NCBI GenBank assembly: GCA_963674835.2
Contig: CAXXKC010000001.1
Coordinates: forward strand, 806,001-870,000
DNA: 64,000 nucleotides
From: G963674835 sp963674835
GTDB lineage: Bacteria > Planctomycetota > Planctomycetia > Pirellulales > Thermoguttaceae
Direction of reading: 5' to 3'
Shown: piece by piece, positions 8,494 through 17,318 of the stretch
Numbering within the stretch: position 1 is the first letter of the stretch
Layout of the letters: every line of letters begins with the position of its first letter
Notes under the pieces: generated by a model
Seen by the model: only the letters and a program-made list of their open reading frames with translations
Told to the model about the DNA's origin: nothing
Database searches by the model: none
Made by a program: the position numbers and the translations under genes

Positions 8494-10112
8494 CAATGCT
8501 CGAGGATGGCCCAGGCAACGACCGGCCCGACGGCGGAAGCCATCGCGCTGCGGCTGGTACCAAGCGGAGGGCGCGACTGATGGATCGCATGCGCATCACG
8601 TCGGCCACGGTGCAGGCCGTTTGCCCGTCGATCCTTCGGCCCTACTGGCAACGGTTGGAGGCATCGTCGACCGGCTATCGGCTGGCCAGCGGCGTGTTCT
8701 GGTCGATGGCCGGCGCGGTCATTTCCCGTGGGCTGATGTTCGTGGCGACGGTTTCCGTCGCGCGCATGCTCGGCAAAGCCGTGTACGGTGAGCTGGGCAT
8801 GATCCAGTCGACGGTCGGCATGTTCGGCATCTTTGCCGGCTTTGGCCTGGGCCTGACCGCCACAAAGCACGTTGCCGAGTTGCGGCAGGCAGACCCCGAC
8901 CGTGCGGGCCGCATCCTTGGCCTCTCGGCTCTCGTGGCCATGGTGACGGGCGGACTGATGGGCGTTCTGCTTCTCGCATTCGCTCCGTGGTTGGCAGAAC
9001 ACACGCTCAACGCACCCCAGCTTGCCGGCCCGCTGCGCATCGCCGCACTGATTTTGTTCGTCAATGCACTGAACGGGGCTCAAACGGGCGCGCTGGCCGG
9101 TTTCGAGGCGTTTCGGACGATCGCCCACGTGAACCTGATGGTCGGCCTGATCTCGTTTCCGACGTTGGTCGTCGGCACTTATTTCGGCGGACTCACCGGA
9201 GCCGTGTGGGCGTTGGCGATCAACTTGGGGTTCAACTGGCTATTGAACCACCTGGCGCTTCGCCGCGAAGCTCGGCGGCATCAGGTTCCGCTCACCCTGC
9301 GACAGTGCCGGCGGGAATCATCGGTCCTTTGGACGTTCAGCTTGCCGGCGGTGCTCGGCGGCATCATGGTCGGCCCGGCCAATTGGGCATGCCGGGCGCT
9401 GCTGGTCAATCAGCCAGGTGGCTACGACGCCATGGGCACATTGACCGCCGCCCTGGTCTTTCAGACGATCATCCTGTTTGTCAGCGGCATGTTATCGGCG
9501 CCGCTGCTATCGATGATTTCGAATGCGGGGGCCGAAATCTCGGAGAAGCTCGCCGCGGTGAACATGCTCGCCTCGTGGATTCTCGGCGTCTTCGCCGCGA
9601 TTCCGTTGCTTTGCTTCCCGCAGTTGGCGCAGTTGGTATTCGGATCGGCCTACGACACGCACGCGTTCCGACTGACGCTATCGCTGGTCGTCCTGTGCAC
9701 GTCAATCATGACCTTCAAAGACGGGTTGGCACGCGTCCTCGCGGCGAATAACCTGCTTTGGTGGGGATTCGCCAGCAATGCGTTTTGGGCCGTCCTTCTG
9801 ATCGGATCGTCGGCGTATCTCGTCCGCTGGGGGGCACCGGGGCTGGCGGCCTCGTTGTTGATTGCCTACGTGCTGAACACTCTGGTTCTGCTGCCGTTGT
9901 ACTACCGGCGCAAACTGGTTCCGCGGGGAACGCTCGTGTCTAGGCAGTCGACCGTCATATGGTGCGTTCTCCTGGGTCTGTTGCTGCTGAACGTGCTGGA
10001 CGTGTCGCTGGTCGTTCGCGGCATCGTCCTTCTGCCGGCTGTTCTGGCAGCCGCCGTTTCCTTCGCGACGTTCCTAAAACTGCTTCGCACGGCCGCAACC
10101 TCGGAGGGATAG
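8481..10112 (+). CDS. Wzx-type oligosaccharide flippase
   Basis: Polytopic membrane protein of the MOP/PST flippase superfamily, with about 12-14 hydrophobic segments across 543 residues. The segment ASGVFWSMAGAVISRGLMF near the start and GKAVYGELGMIQ shortly after are typical of Wzx proteins. It should move undecaprenyl-linked repeat units across the inner membrane for periplasmic polymerisation. Two starts are plausible. ATG 8481 overlaps the epimerase gene by 13 bases and has GGAG five bases upstream. ATG 8580 has a strong GGAGGG eight bases upstream and begins closer to the conserved fold. The first 33 residues of the longer form are hydrophilic and dispensable for the family. Confidence 0.88.
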   Translation: MSRVTMLEDGPGNDRPDGGSHRAAAGTKRRARLMDRMRITSATVQAVCPSILRPYWQRLEASSTGYRLASGVFWSMAGAVISRGLMFVATVSVARMLGKAVYGELGMIQSTVGMFGIFAGFGLGLTATKHVAELRQADPDRAGRILGLSALVAMVTGGLMGVLLLAFAPWLAEHTLNAPQLAGPLRIAALILFVNALNGAQTGALAGFEAFRTIAHVNLMVGLISFPTLVVGTYFGGLTGAVWALAINLGFNWLLNHLALRREARRHQVPLTLRQCRRESSVLWTFSLPAVLGGIMVGPANWACRALLVNQPGGYDAMGTLTAALVFQTIILFVSGMLSAPLLSMISNAGAEISEKLAAVNMLASWILGVFAAIPLLCFPQLAQLVFGSAYDTHAFRLTLSLVVLCTSIMTFKDGLARVLAANNLLWWGFASNAFWAVLLIGSSAYLVRWGAPGLAASLLIAYVLNTLVLLPLYYRRKLVPRGTLVSRQSTVIWCVLLGLLLLNVLDVSLVVRGIVLLPAVLAAAVSFATFLKLLRTAATSEG

Positions 10113-10117
10113 CCGAA

Positions 10118-11422
10118 GTGCTCCGACGCGTCCAATCTGTGTGGCGATCGATCACGGCCTGGCGGCTCGCCTGCCTGGTGCTGCTGGGGCTGCTGACGGT
10201 TGTTCTCGGATATGAGTCGCGGATTCTCCATCGCGTTGCGCGGAAGGTACACGCTCGCAGCAGTGGCTCGGTGCCGTATATGGGCAACGAGCGTACTCCC
10301 GAGAACCTCCAGCAAATTGCTGTGCAAACTCAGCAGGACCTGTTCGCATTTCGACCGATTCTCCACACCCAAGGCGACATCTGCCGGACCGAACACCTGC
10401 TGCGGGCGCTTGCCGGGGCGGGCACGCCACAGTATCACTTCTCTCACGCGCTTCTGCTAATGGGCCTTCTGGAGGCGTCCAAGAACCCGGCATCCCAAGT
10501 ATCTCAACAGGTTCTGGAGACGTGGTGCGCGAAGGTCCTGGGCGAGGACGGAAAGCTGCGGCTGCCGATTCGCTACATCGACGACTGCTCGATCGGCTAC
10601 GCCTTCTGCGACCTGTACGACCTCACCAAGCAGGACAAGTACCGGCAGGGGGCGGCCGAGTGCGCCGATTACCTCCTGAAAGAGTACCCACGAAACGATC
10701 ACGGCATGCTCCCCTACTATCGAGAGCATCCGGAGATCGTGCTGATCGACGACAAGATCGTGGCGGGTTTCCTCGTGCGTTACGGGGAGCAATTCGACGT
10801 GCCGGAGGCTACCAGCCTGGGCGTGAAGCAATTGCAGGAATTCCTCCGATCGGCCATCGATCCGCAGACCGGCTTGCCCATGCATGCCTACCGTGTGACC
10901 GATGGCCGTCGGTTCGGGCAGGTGGGTTGGCTGCGAGGCATGGGCTGGCTGTGCATCGGGTTGTCCAATGCATTGGAGTCTCTTCCCCATGAGCACCCAG
11001 AGTACAGCGAGCTGCGAGACGGATTCGTGGCGATCCTTACGGCGGCCCGTGGCTACCAGGAAGAGGGCAAGTGCTGGGGTTGGGCAATCGCAAATCCACT
11101 TGCCCACGAGGACACTTCGGGCACCGCGATGCTCGGATACGCCATTGAGAAAGCGATAGCGGCCGGTGTCCTCGAGCCCACTTGGTCGTCGGTTTCCGAC
11201 AACGCGTTGGTCGGAGTCCTGCGAGCGACGCACAGCGATGGCGTCGTCGATAGCGCCCTGGCCGACTGCAACGGCGTGGGGCATTACGCGAATGAGTTCG
11301 GTCCGTCGAACTTTGCTCAGGGGCCGGCCACAGCCCTGTTCGCGCGGGCGCTTCGGCGGGCCCGGACGGCGAAGCCTTCCGACACGGCCGGCAAGGACGT
11401 TGCCACGAAACGAACCCCTTGA
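10118..11422 (+). CDS. membrane-anchored GH105/GH88-type unsaturated uronyl hydrolase
   Basis: An alpha/alpha-barrel glycoside hydrolase resembling unsaturated rhamnogalacturonyl/glucuronyl hydrolases, which remove the 4,5-unsaturated uronic acid left by polysaccharide lyases. Visible family features are LIDDKIVAGFLVRYG near residue 210 (candidate catalytic Asp), GWLRGMGWLCIGLSNALE, EDTSGTAMLGYAIEKAI, and EFGPSNFAQGPATALFARAL at the C-terminus. GTG 10118 is chosen because GGAGGG lies 9 bases upstream and because longer forms would overlap the flippase gene by more than 150 bases. The 434-residue product then begins with an uncleaved-looking anchor (LACLVLLGLLTVVLGY), so it probably acts at the periplasmic face. 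It pairs functionally with the heparinase II/III-type lyase at 23549. Substrate specificity cannot be read from sequence. Confidence 0.8.
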   Translation: MLRRVQSVWRSITAWRLACLVLLGLLTVVLGYESRILHRVARKVHARSSGSVPYMGNERTPENLQQIAVQTQQDLFAFRPILHTQGDICRTEHLLRALAGAGTPQYHFSHALLLMGLLEASKNPASQVSQQVLETWCAKVLGEDGKLRLPIRYIDDCSIGYAFCDLYDLTKQDKYRQGAAECADYLLKEYPRNDHGMLPYYREHPEIVLIDDKIVAGFLVRYGEQFDVPEATSLGVKQLQEFLRSAIDPQTGLPMHAYRVTDGRRFGQVGWLRGMGWLCIGLSNALESLPHEHPEYSELRDGFVAILTAARGYQEEGKCWGWAIANPLAHEDTSGTAMLGYAIEKAIAAGVLEPTWSSVSDNALVGVLRATHSDGVVDSALADCNGVGHYANEFGPSNFAQGPATALFARALRRARTAKPSDTAGKDVATKRTP

Positions 11423-11438
11423 CCGCATTACTTGTAGC

Positions 11439-12713
11439 GTGACGCAATCTCCTCGCATTCTCCTGATCGGCATTAGCGGCGTGTACAACTACGGTTGTGA
11501 GGCGATCGTGCGCGGCACGGAGGTGATCCTTCGGCGAGCGTATCCGAACGCAGAGATCGTCTATGCCTCGCGGCGGCCTTCCGACGATCAGCGGCGTTTG
11601 GCCGGTTCCCAGGTGACGATCATCCAGCGCCCGAAGCATAACCGTTACTCAATCAAGAACGCCTGCCGAAAGCTGGCGTCGTTCGGAGGCGTTCGCTGGC
11701 AGATCCGGATCGATTCGCTTCGCTTGCTCAGGAAGGTCGATGCCGTCCTGTCCATTGGCGGCGACCTGTACACGCCCGGCCCCTTAGGCGATTGCTCGCT
11801 GGCGTTTCCCAAGTTTGGCGATGCCGCGCGACGGCGAGGCATTCCCTACGTTCTCTGGAGTGCATCGGTGGGGCCGTTTTCACACGATGCGGACCTCGAG
11901 AACGCTTTTCGTAAGCACTTGAACCGTCTGACGCTCATCACGGCCCGCGAATCGACGACCATCGATTACCTCGCTTCGCAGGGCATCGCTGAGAAGGTCG
12001 TGCCGTGCGCCGATCCGGCCTATGTCGTAGCTCGGGACATTCGGGCAGACGGCTCGCGCTCGCGGGAGCGGCCGACAATCGGCGTGAATCTCAGCCCGCT
12101 GGCGACACGCTTCTCGGCACGTTCTGCGGAAGAGGCAATTCGCGAACAGGCCCGATCGCTTGAGTCGCTGGTCCAAGCGACCGGGGCGACGATCGTGCTC
12201 ATTCCGCACGTCGTGTGCGACTTCGACCCGAACGACGATGACCTGGCGTATCTGCGCAGACTCAAGGAGGCAATCGCGCCTGAGTGTCAGGATGCCGTCG
12301 TTCTACGCCACTCCGACGGCGGTTTTGTCGGCGCCAAGCGGGACCTGGCCCGATGCGACCTGGTCATCGCCGCACGGATGCACTGCGCAATCAACGCGCT
12401 GGCCGCTCGCGTTCCGACGCTCCTCGTCGCATATAGTCGTAAGGCGGTGGGCATGGCGCAGTACGTCTATGGCAACGGCGAATGGGTCCTGCCGATCGAC
12501 CAGTTCGCCAACGAGCAGGTGCTAATCGACAAGGTCCGTTCCATGCTGTCGCAGCGTGCCGGCCTTCATACGGCCTTGAACGCGCGCATCCCCCAGATCC
12601 AACAGGATGCTTTCCGCCCCTTGGAACGACTCACGGCCGAGCTCGCTGCGGTGTGGGCGGCCGAGTCCCGCCGCGGCCGGCGCGCGAAGCAGCTCGTTTC
12701 GGAGAAGGACTAG
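11439..12713 (+). CDS. polysaccharide pyruvyl transferase family protein
   Basis: Member of the CsaB/WcaK-like family that transfers pyruvate from phosphoenolpyruvate to sugars of cell-surface glycans as ketals. Recognisable segments are LLIGISGVYNYGCEAIVRG at the N-terminus, SIGGDLYTPGPL, LWSASVGPF, TARESTTIDYL, CADPAYVVA and the C-terminal AARMHCAINALAARVPTLLV motif. GTG 11439 gives a 424-residue protein starting just before the first beta strand. The open frame extends upstream inside the preceding gene but is not credible there. It lies 16 bases after the hydrolase gene and 6 bases before a GT4 gene. Pyruvylation would add negative charge to the polymer. Confidence 0.85.
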   Translation: MTQSPRILLIGISGVYNYGCEAIVRGTEVILRRAYPNAEIVYASRRPSDDQRRLAGSQVTIIQRPKHNRYSIKNACRKLASFGGVRWQIRIDSLRLLRKVDAVLSIGGDLYTPGPLGDCSLAFPKFGDAARRRGIPYVLWSASVGPFSHDADLENAFRKHLNRLTLITARESTTIDYLASQGIAEKVVPCADPAYVVARDIRADGSRSRERPTIGVNLSPLATRFSARSAEEAIREQARSLESLVQATGATIVLIPHVVCDFDPNDDDLAYLRRLKEAIAPECQDAVVLRHSDGGFVGAKRDLARCDLVIAARMHCAINALAARVPTLLVAYSRKAVGMAQYVYGNGEWVLPIDQFANEQVLIDKVRSMLSQRAGLHTALNARIPQIQQDAFRPLERLTAELAAVWAAESRRGRRAKQLVSEKD

Positions 12714-12719
12714 ACGCGC

Positions 12720-13862
12720 ATGCGAATCGCCATGATCTACGACACATTCCTTGACCCGCACGGGAACGAGCGGAGGATCGGCGGCGTTGAGACCTATCTG
12801 TGGAACTTGGCTGCGCTCGTTGCGGAGCGCGGCGACGAACCGATCGTATTTCAAGCCGCAGACGAGCCTTTCGAGCGGCGAGTGGGCGCGGCCTTGGTGG
12901 TCGGCGTACCCTCGCGAGGCATCACCCGAGAGCGACTGCGGAGGACTCTCTTCAAGGCGGCCACCTCACGGATTCGATTTGGTGAGGAGATCCTGATTTT
13001 CGGCGCCGATCACGCAAGCGTGCGCGTGTCGAGTCGAAAGTGCATATCGATCCAGCACGGCATCCACTGGGATTTGCCGGAACATCTACTCCGCGGCGGA
13101 TGGGTCGGCAGGCTCCCACTGCCACCAGGCTTTCACAAGCGGCGGGTCATCCGGCGAGCCAAGCGGTTCTTCGCCAACTGCCCAAACCGTGTCTGCGTCG
13201 ACCATAATTTCGTGAACTGGTATCGGACCGAGAGCGTCGCCGAGTTGAACGGGAACGTGTGGGTGATTCCGAACTTCGTCGACACGACGCACGGTCCGGC
13301 GGTCCCCGCGCGTTCTCCCGAGAACGTGCCCGTCAGCATCCTCTTCGCGCGGCGATTCACCCAGTACCGCGGTTCTCGACTGTTCGCCGAAACCATCCAG
13401 GCACTCTTCGCCATGGGCTGCGACATTCGCGTCACGTTTGCTGGTGAGGGGCCCGACGAGGAGTGGCTACGCCACAGCTTTGCCGGCGATCCTCGCGTGC
13501 GTTTTGCGCGGTACTCGTCGGACGACGCTGTTGCGTTTCACTCCCAGTACGACATCGCCGTGGTCCCTTCGCTGGGGTCGGAAGGGACGTCGCTGGCGCT
13601 TGCCGAGGCCATGGGAGCCGGGTGTGCCGTCGTCGCCACGAATGTCGGCGGAATGACGAACATGGTCATCGACGGATTCAATGGTCGGCTGGTTCTGCCC
13701 AGGGCAGGCGACCTGACGCGGGCGCTGGACCACCTCGTCGCCGATCGTGATCTGCGCGTACGGCTTGGCCGATGCGCGATGGAAACGGCCGCGGCGTCGT
13801 TCAGTTTGCAGCGGTGGCAGGAGGCATGGGCGGATGTTCTCGATACGGTGGCGCGAAGCTAG
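12720..13862 (+). CDS. GT4-family glycosyltransferase
   Basis: GT-B fold glycosyltransferase of 380 residues. The N-terminal half has IGGVETYLWNLAALVAERG, typical of retaining GT4 enzymes. The C-terminal donor-binding half has SLGSEGTSLALAEAMGAG followed by AVVATNVGGMTNMVIDG, the family's E-x7-E-like nucleotide-sugar site. It probably adds one sugar to the lipid-linked repeat on the cytoplasmic side. It starts 6 bases after the pyruvyl transferase gene. Donor and acceptor are unknown. Confidence 0.88.
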   Translation: MRIAMIYDTFLDPHGNERRIGGVETYLWNLAALVAERGDEPIVFQAADEPFERRVGAALVVGVPSRGITRERLRRTLFKAATSRIRFGEEILIFGADHASVRVSSRKCISIQHGIHWDLPEHLLRGGWVGRLPLPPGFHKRRVIRRAKRFFANCPNRVCVDHNFVNWYRTESVAELNGNVWVIPNFVDTTHGPAVPARSPENVPVSILFARRFTQYRGSRLFAETIQALFAMGCDIRVTFAGEGPDEEWLRHSFAGDPRVRFARYSSDDAVAFHSQYDIAVVPSLGSEGTSLALAEAMGAGCAVVATNVGGMTNMVIDGFNGRLVLPRAGDLTRALDHLVADRDLRVRLGRCAMETAAASFSLQRWQEAWADVLDTVARS

Positions 13863-13900
13863 ACGGCAGGGCGCGGTATCACGAAACGACCGATGTGACA

Positions 13901-15196
13901 ATGCATAAGGCTCTTTCACGTTTCGAGATGTCGGACGGTGCTGCGTGGCAGCCACCGCTGGTCCCAGTGCCCCAGGGCCGACCCCAGGCGCGTCTGCCCT
14001 CGAGTGTGCGGGCTGCGGCAGGCATGGTCCTATGCATGGTCGTTCTCGCCTATCTGCGGCCGTTCATTTCGCTGGTATCCCCGCAAATCAATGGCGTGCT
14101 TGCGACGGCCACTTCATGGGTGCTTCTGGCTGCGCTGACGCTTCGCCTACTTCAAAGGAAGTCGCTGCCACCGTTGAAGCTCGGAATCGTCGCCTGCTAC
14201 GCCAAGATCGTGTTCATGGTCGTCGCGCTGAGAACCTATGGGCATTACAAGGATCCCTTGACGCTGACGATCCTTGCGGCACTCATCGTTACTGACCCGC
14301 AGTTGAGACAGGCGGTGCTTCCCACGCTCCTGCGGCTCCGCTGGTTGCTCGTCGTGTTGGCCCTCGCCGGGTTCCTGGCAGGTTTTGGGAGCTCGCCTGA
14401 GGTGAACTCCTCGGGCGAGCGCGCGGCCGGATTGTGGGACCTGCCGCAGTATGCGGGCTATGCATTGATCGGCGCGACGCTGCTGCTTTCGCGCGATCAA
14501 CTGCCGTGGAAGTTGGTCTTGCTGTTGCTGTCGGCGTTCACGGGATCGCGAACCGTGATCCTGGCCGCAGCGGTCTGCGCCATGATGGATGCTTCGCTCG
14601 TGTTTCTTGGGCTGGCGAAGCTTCCGCGGCTGAAGCGACACGCATTGGTCCTGTCGGTCTTCGCCACACTCGGTCTGCTCATGGCAGGCATTTTGTCAGG
14701 TCCGGTACAGAAGGTCGTATCGCGAGCGTCTGAGAACATGTCGAAGCTGGTGAACGACGACCCGTTTTCCGACACCTACGCGAACGGCCGCGTGTTTCTG
14801 CAACGGATCCTGGTTGCCGACCTGCGCACCTTCACGCCCTGGGAGCTTGTCCTGGGAAGGTCCCGTACCCAGATGGACGCCTTGTATGCGGCACAGACCG
14901 GTCACAGGACGTGGCCGCACAACGATTTTCTGGCATCTCTATACTGCCACGGCATTCTCGGCCTCGCGCTGTTCATCTACTTTGTGCTTGTATCGCCCGT
15001 GGTCTATGCACTGAAGACACGCAACCGGGCGATCGTGGTTCGTGTGGTTGGGATTGCCTGCGTTATCGGCATCATGGCGATCGCCAACGGTTTCGCCTAC
15101 TACACAACATCGTATCTCTTCGTTTTGGCCTATGGTCTAGTGTATGAGCAAGAAGGGTCTTATCGGAATACTGGTCGTAACGTACAACCAGTATGA
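13901..15196 (+). CDS. Wzy-like O-antigen polymerase
   Basis: Integral membrane protein of about 431 residues with around ten hydrophobic helices and a long periplasmic loop before the motif HRTWPHNDFLASLYCHGILG, characteristic of the O-antigen ligase/polymerase superfamily. NSSGERAAGLWDLPQYAGYA followed by a helix and FTGSRTVILAAAV also match that superfamily. It is the better Wzy candidate of the two in this locus, because it has no TPR domain and lies among the glycosyltransferases. ATG 13901 is used; GTG 13895 is equally possible. Its 3' end overlaps the next gene by 53 bases. Confidence 0.78.
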   Translation: MHKALSRFEMSDGAAWQPPLVPVPQGRPQARLPSSVRAAAGMVLCMVVLAYLRPFISLVSPQINGVLATATSWVLLAALTLRLLQRKSLPPLKLGIVACYAKIVFMVVALRTYGHYKDPLTLTILAALIVTDPQLRQAVLPTLLRLRWLLVVLALAGFLAGFGSSPEVNSSGERAAGLWDLPQYAGYALIGATLLLSRDQLPWKLVLLLLSAFTGSRTVILAAAVCAMMDASLVFLGLAKLPRLKRHALVLSVFATLGLLMAGILSGPVQKVVSRASENMSKLVNDDPFSDTYANGRVFLQRILVADLRTFTPWELVLGRSRTQMDALYAAQTGHRTWPHNDFLASLYCHGILGLALFIYFVLVSPVVYALKTRNRAIVVRVVGIACVIGIMAIANGFAYYTTSYLFVLAYGLVYEQEGSYRNTGRNVQPV

Positions 15197-16088
15197 GATG
15201 ACGCGGCGATGGATCCGGCACTTCCTGGAGCAGTTCGCCGGCGATTCGTCGCTCATGCTGCTTGTTCTGGATGGCAACTCGCCTGATGGCAGTTGCGCGC
15301 GGCTCCGGGACGAGTTTCCGCAGATCGATCTGCGCCTACTGAACGCCAATTATGGCTGTTCGACGGGCAGAAACGTGGGGATCGCCGAGCTTGCCGCACG
15401 CGGCTGCGAGTTCTACTTCGGTTGCGACGCCGACGTGTTCATCACGTCGCCGACCTTCTTCGATGAATGCCGCCGGTTCATGGCGGACCATCCGGATGTC
15501 GCCGGACTAGGACCGGTGCTGAGATGGGCCGAGGACCGGTCTATCCAGGCGGTGGGCGGCCGACGCGCTTGGCACGGTGCCCTGAAGACCGTCACCGAGA
15601 TCGGCGATGATCGGGATCTCCACTGCATTCAAGGTGGTGCATCGTTCATTCGAATGAGCGCGTTTCGGAAGTACGGCATGTTCGACAACGATCAGCCGCC
15701 CGTCGGCGCGGAAGACCTCGAATGGGGCTATCGAGCGACCCGCCTGGGAGCCAAGCTGCAGTACAGTCCGACTATCGAGGTTCTTCACCAGCATGCCAAG
15801 CAGGCCCCGTGTTCCCTGGCAACGCGGAAATGGGTCCTCGAGGGGAGGACCATCTTCCTTCGCAAGCACTTCAACCTGGGTAGCCTTCTGCGCGAGGTGC
15901 GTTTCGCCTCGAGCATTTTGCGGAGTTGGGGCCCGCGCCTTGTGCTGTCGGGGTACGCGGCCGGACTGAGAAAGAAGCTGCACTCGAAGAGCTGGGATTT
16001 CGAGACCTTCGTCGGCGAAGGGACGGAGAGGTTTTTCGCGACGGCCTCGGCACCGACGGCGGAGTTGGGTGGGAGAGCGTGCGTTTGA
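15144..16088 (+). CDS. GT2-family glycosyltransferase
   Basis: GT-A fold inverting glycosyltransferase of 314 residues. ILVVTYNQYEMTRRWI is the N-terminal nucleotide-binding strand. NYGCSTGRNVGIAE and YFGCDADVFI supply the Asp-x-Asp-like metal/donor site, and GAEDLEWGYRATRLGAKL resembles the catalytic ED region. A hydrophobic stretch near the C-terminus may associate it with the membrane. It overlaps the polymerase gene by 53 bases and shares TGATG with the next gene, so translation is probably coupled. Confidence 0.88.
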   Translation: MSKKGLIGILVVTYNQYEMTRRWIRHFLEQFAGDSSLMLLVLDGNSPDGSCARLRDEFPQIDLRLLNANYGCSTGRNVGIAELAARGCEFYFGCDADVFITSPTFFDECRRFMADHPDVAGLGPVLRWAEDRSIQAVGGRRAWHGALKTVTEIGDDRDLHCIQGGASFIRMSAFRKYGMFDNDQPPVGAEDLEWGYRATRLGAKLQYSPTIEVLHQHAKQAPCSLATRKWVLEGRTIFLRKHFNLGSLLREVRFASSILRSWGPRLVLSGYAAGLRKKLHSKSWDFETFVGEGTERFFATASAPTAELGGRACV

Positions 16089-17305
16089 TGAAGATCGTGA
16101 TCTGGATGAACTATCCCAGCCACTACCAGTCGGCCTTCTTCGCGGCTTTGCGCGCGCGCGGCGTGGACCTTCGCGTGTACTACTACGAGAAGGTGCCCGG
16201 CGAGAGGATCGCCTTGGGCTGGCAGACCGGTGGGGATCGCCCGGAGGGAGAGCGCTCGCTTCGCCCTGGCGAATCGGTCGACGAGGTGCTCGACGCATCG
16301 CGCGACTTCGTGCATATCGTCCTGCCCAGCCTCGGGAGCCCGGTGGTACGACGTCTCCTGCGGGGCGTTGTGGCAAGGAGGATGGAGTGGTTGATCTGGA
16401 GCGAGCCGGCCCGACCGGGGTTGCGGCGGGCGGCAGTGTTGCTGGCGAAACGACGGCTGGGCCGAACGTTGAACCGGTGTGGCCTGGGTGCGCTAGCGAT
16501 CGGCCGCCGTGCCGAGGACGAGTATCGCGCGTGGGGAATCGACCGAAACAAGATTGCGTGCCTTCCGTACTCTGCTCCGGCCGCTCCACGGGATGCGGAG
16601 CCCGACGCTACGTGTCGCGACTTCTGTGGCCAGCGAAAGGCGTTCGTCTTCCTGGGATCGTTGTGCCAGCGAAAGGGAGTTGATCTCCTTCTCCAAGCAT
16701 TCGCGACGGCACACGGTCGCCCAGGCGGTGAAAACTGGCGGTTGTTGCTGGTGGGAAGCGCCGGGCCAGACGGCCATTACCAGAGGCTCGCACGGGAATT
16801 GGGAGTATCGGAGGCGTGCTGTTTTCGCGGGGCTGTTCCGGCCGACCGAATCCCCAAGGTGCTCAAGGCAGCAGACGTGCTCGTACTGCCCAGTCGGTTC
16901 GATGGTTGGGGCGTTGTCGTGAACGAGGCGGCTTCGGCCGGGAAAGCGTTGATCGCATCGGACCAGGTTGGCGCCGCCAACCACCTGATCGACCCGGGAG
17001 TGAACGGATTCCGCGTGGAGAGTGGAAATCGAGCCTCGCTGGCCGAGGCCATGGCCGCGTATGTTACCGACGCCAGCCTGGCAGGCAAGCACGGTAGCGC
17101 GAGTGCGGCCCTTTACGCTGCGTTCAGTGCGGAGCGCAACGCAGAGCGCCTCGTCTTGGCCGTGGAGAGTTTTCGAGCATTGCGGGCGCAGGGCCGCGAC
17201 TCCTGCGGCGCATGCCTTGGCAACACCGCGGATGCCGGGGCGTCGCCACTTCCGCCAGAATGTCCACTCCCACCCCGGAAACACCGCAACGACGGCATCG
17301 CGTAA
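16088..17305 (+). CDS. GT4-family glycosyltransferase
   Basis: Retaining GT-B enzyme of 405 residues. It starts MKIVIWMNYPSHYQSAFFAA, and the donor domain contains FLGSLCQRKGVDLLLQAFA, PKVLKAADVLVLPSRFDGWG and VVNEAASAGKALIASDQVGA. The start ATG overlaps the stop of the preceding GT2 gene (TGATG), which excludes longer forms of the open frame. The last 50 residues are rich in Arg, Pro and His and fall outside the fold. Expected role: assembly of the repeat unit on the cytoplasmic side. Confidence 0.86.
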   Translation: MKIVIWMNYPSHYQSAFFAALRARGVDLRVYYYEKVPGERIALGWQTGGDRPEGERSLRPGESVDEVLDASRDFVHIVLPSLGSPVVRRLLRGVVARRMEWLIWSEPARPGLRRAAVLLAKRRLGRTLNRCGLGALAIGRRAEDEYRAWGIDRNKIACLPYSAPAAPRDAEPDATCRDFCGQRKAFVFLGSLCQRKGVDLLLQAFATAHGRPGGENWRLLLVGSAGPDGHYQRLARELGVSEACCFRGAVPADRIPKVLKAADVLVLPSRFDGWGVVVNEAASAGKALIASDQVGAANHLIDPGVNGFRVESGNRASLAEAMAAYVTDASLAGKHGSASAALYAAFSAERNAERLVLAVESFRALRAQGRDSCGACLGNTADAGASPLPPECPLPPRKHRNDGIA

Positions 17306-17318
17306 CACAAATAGTCCC

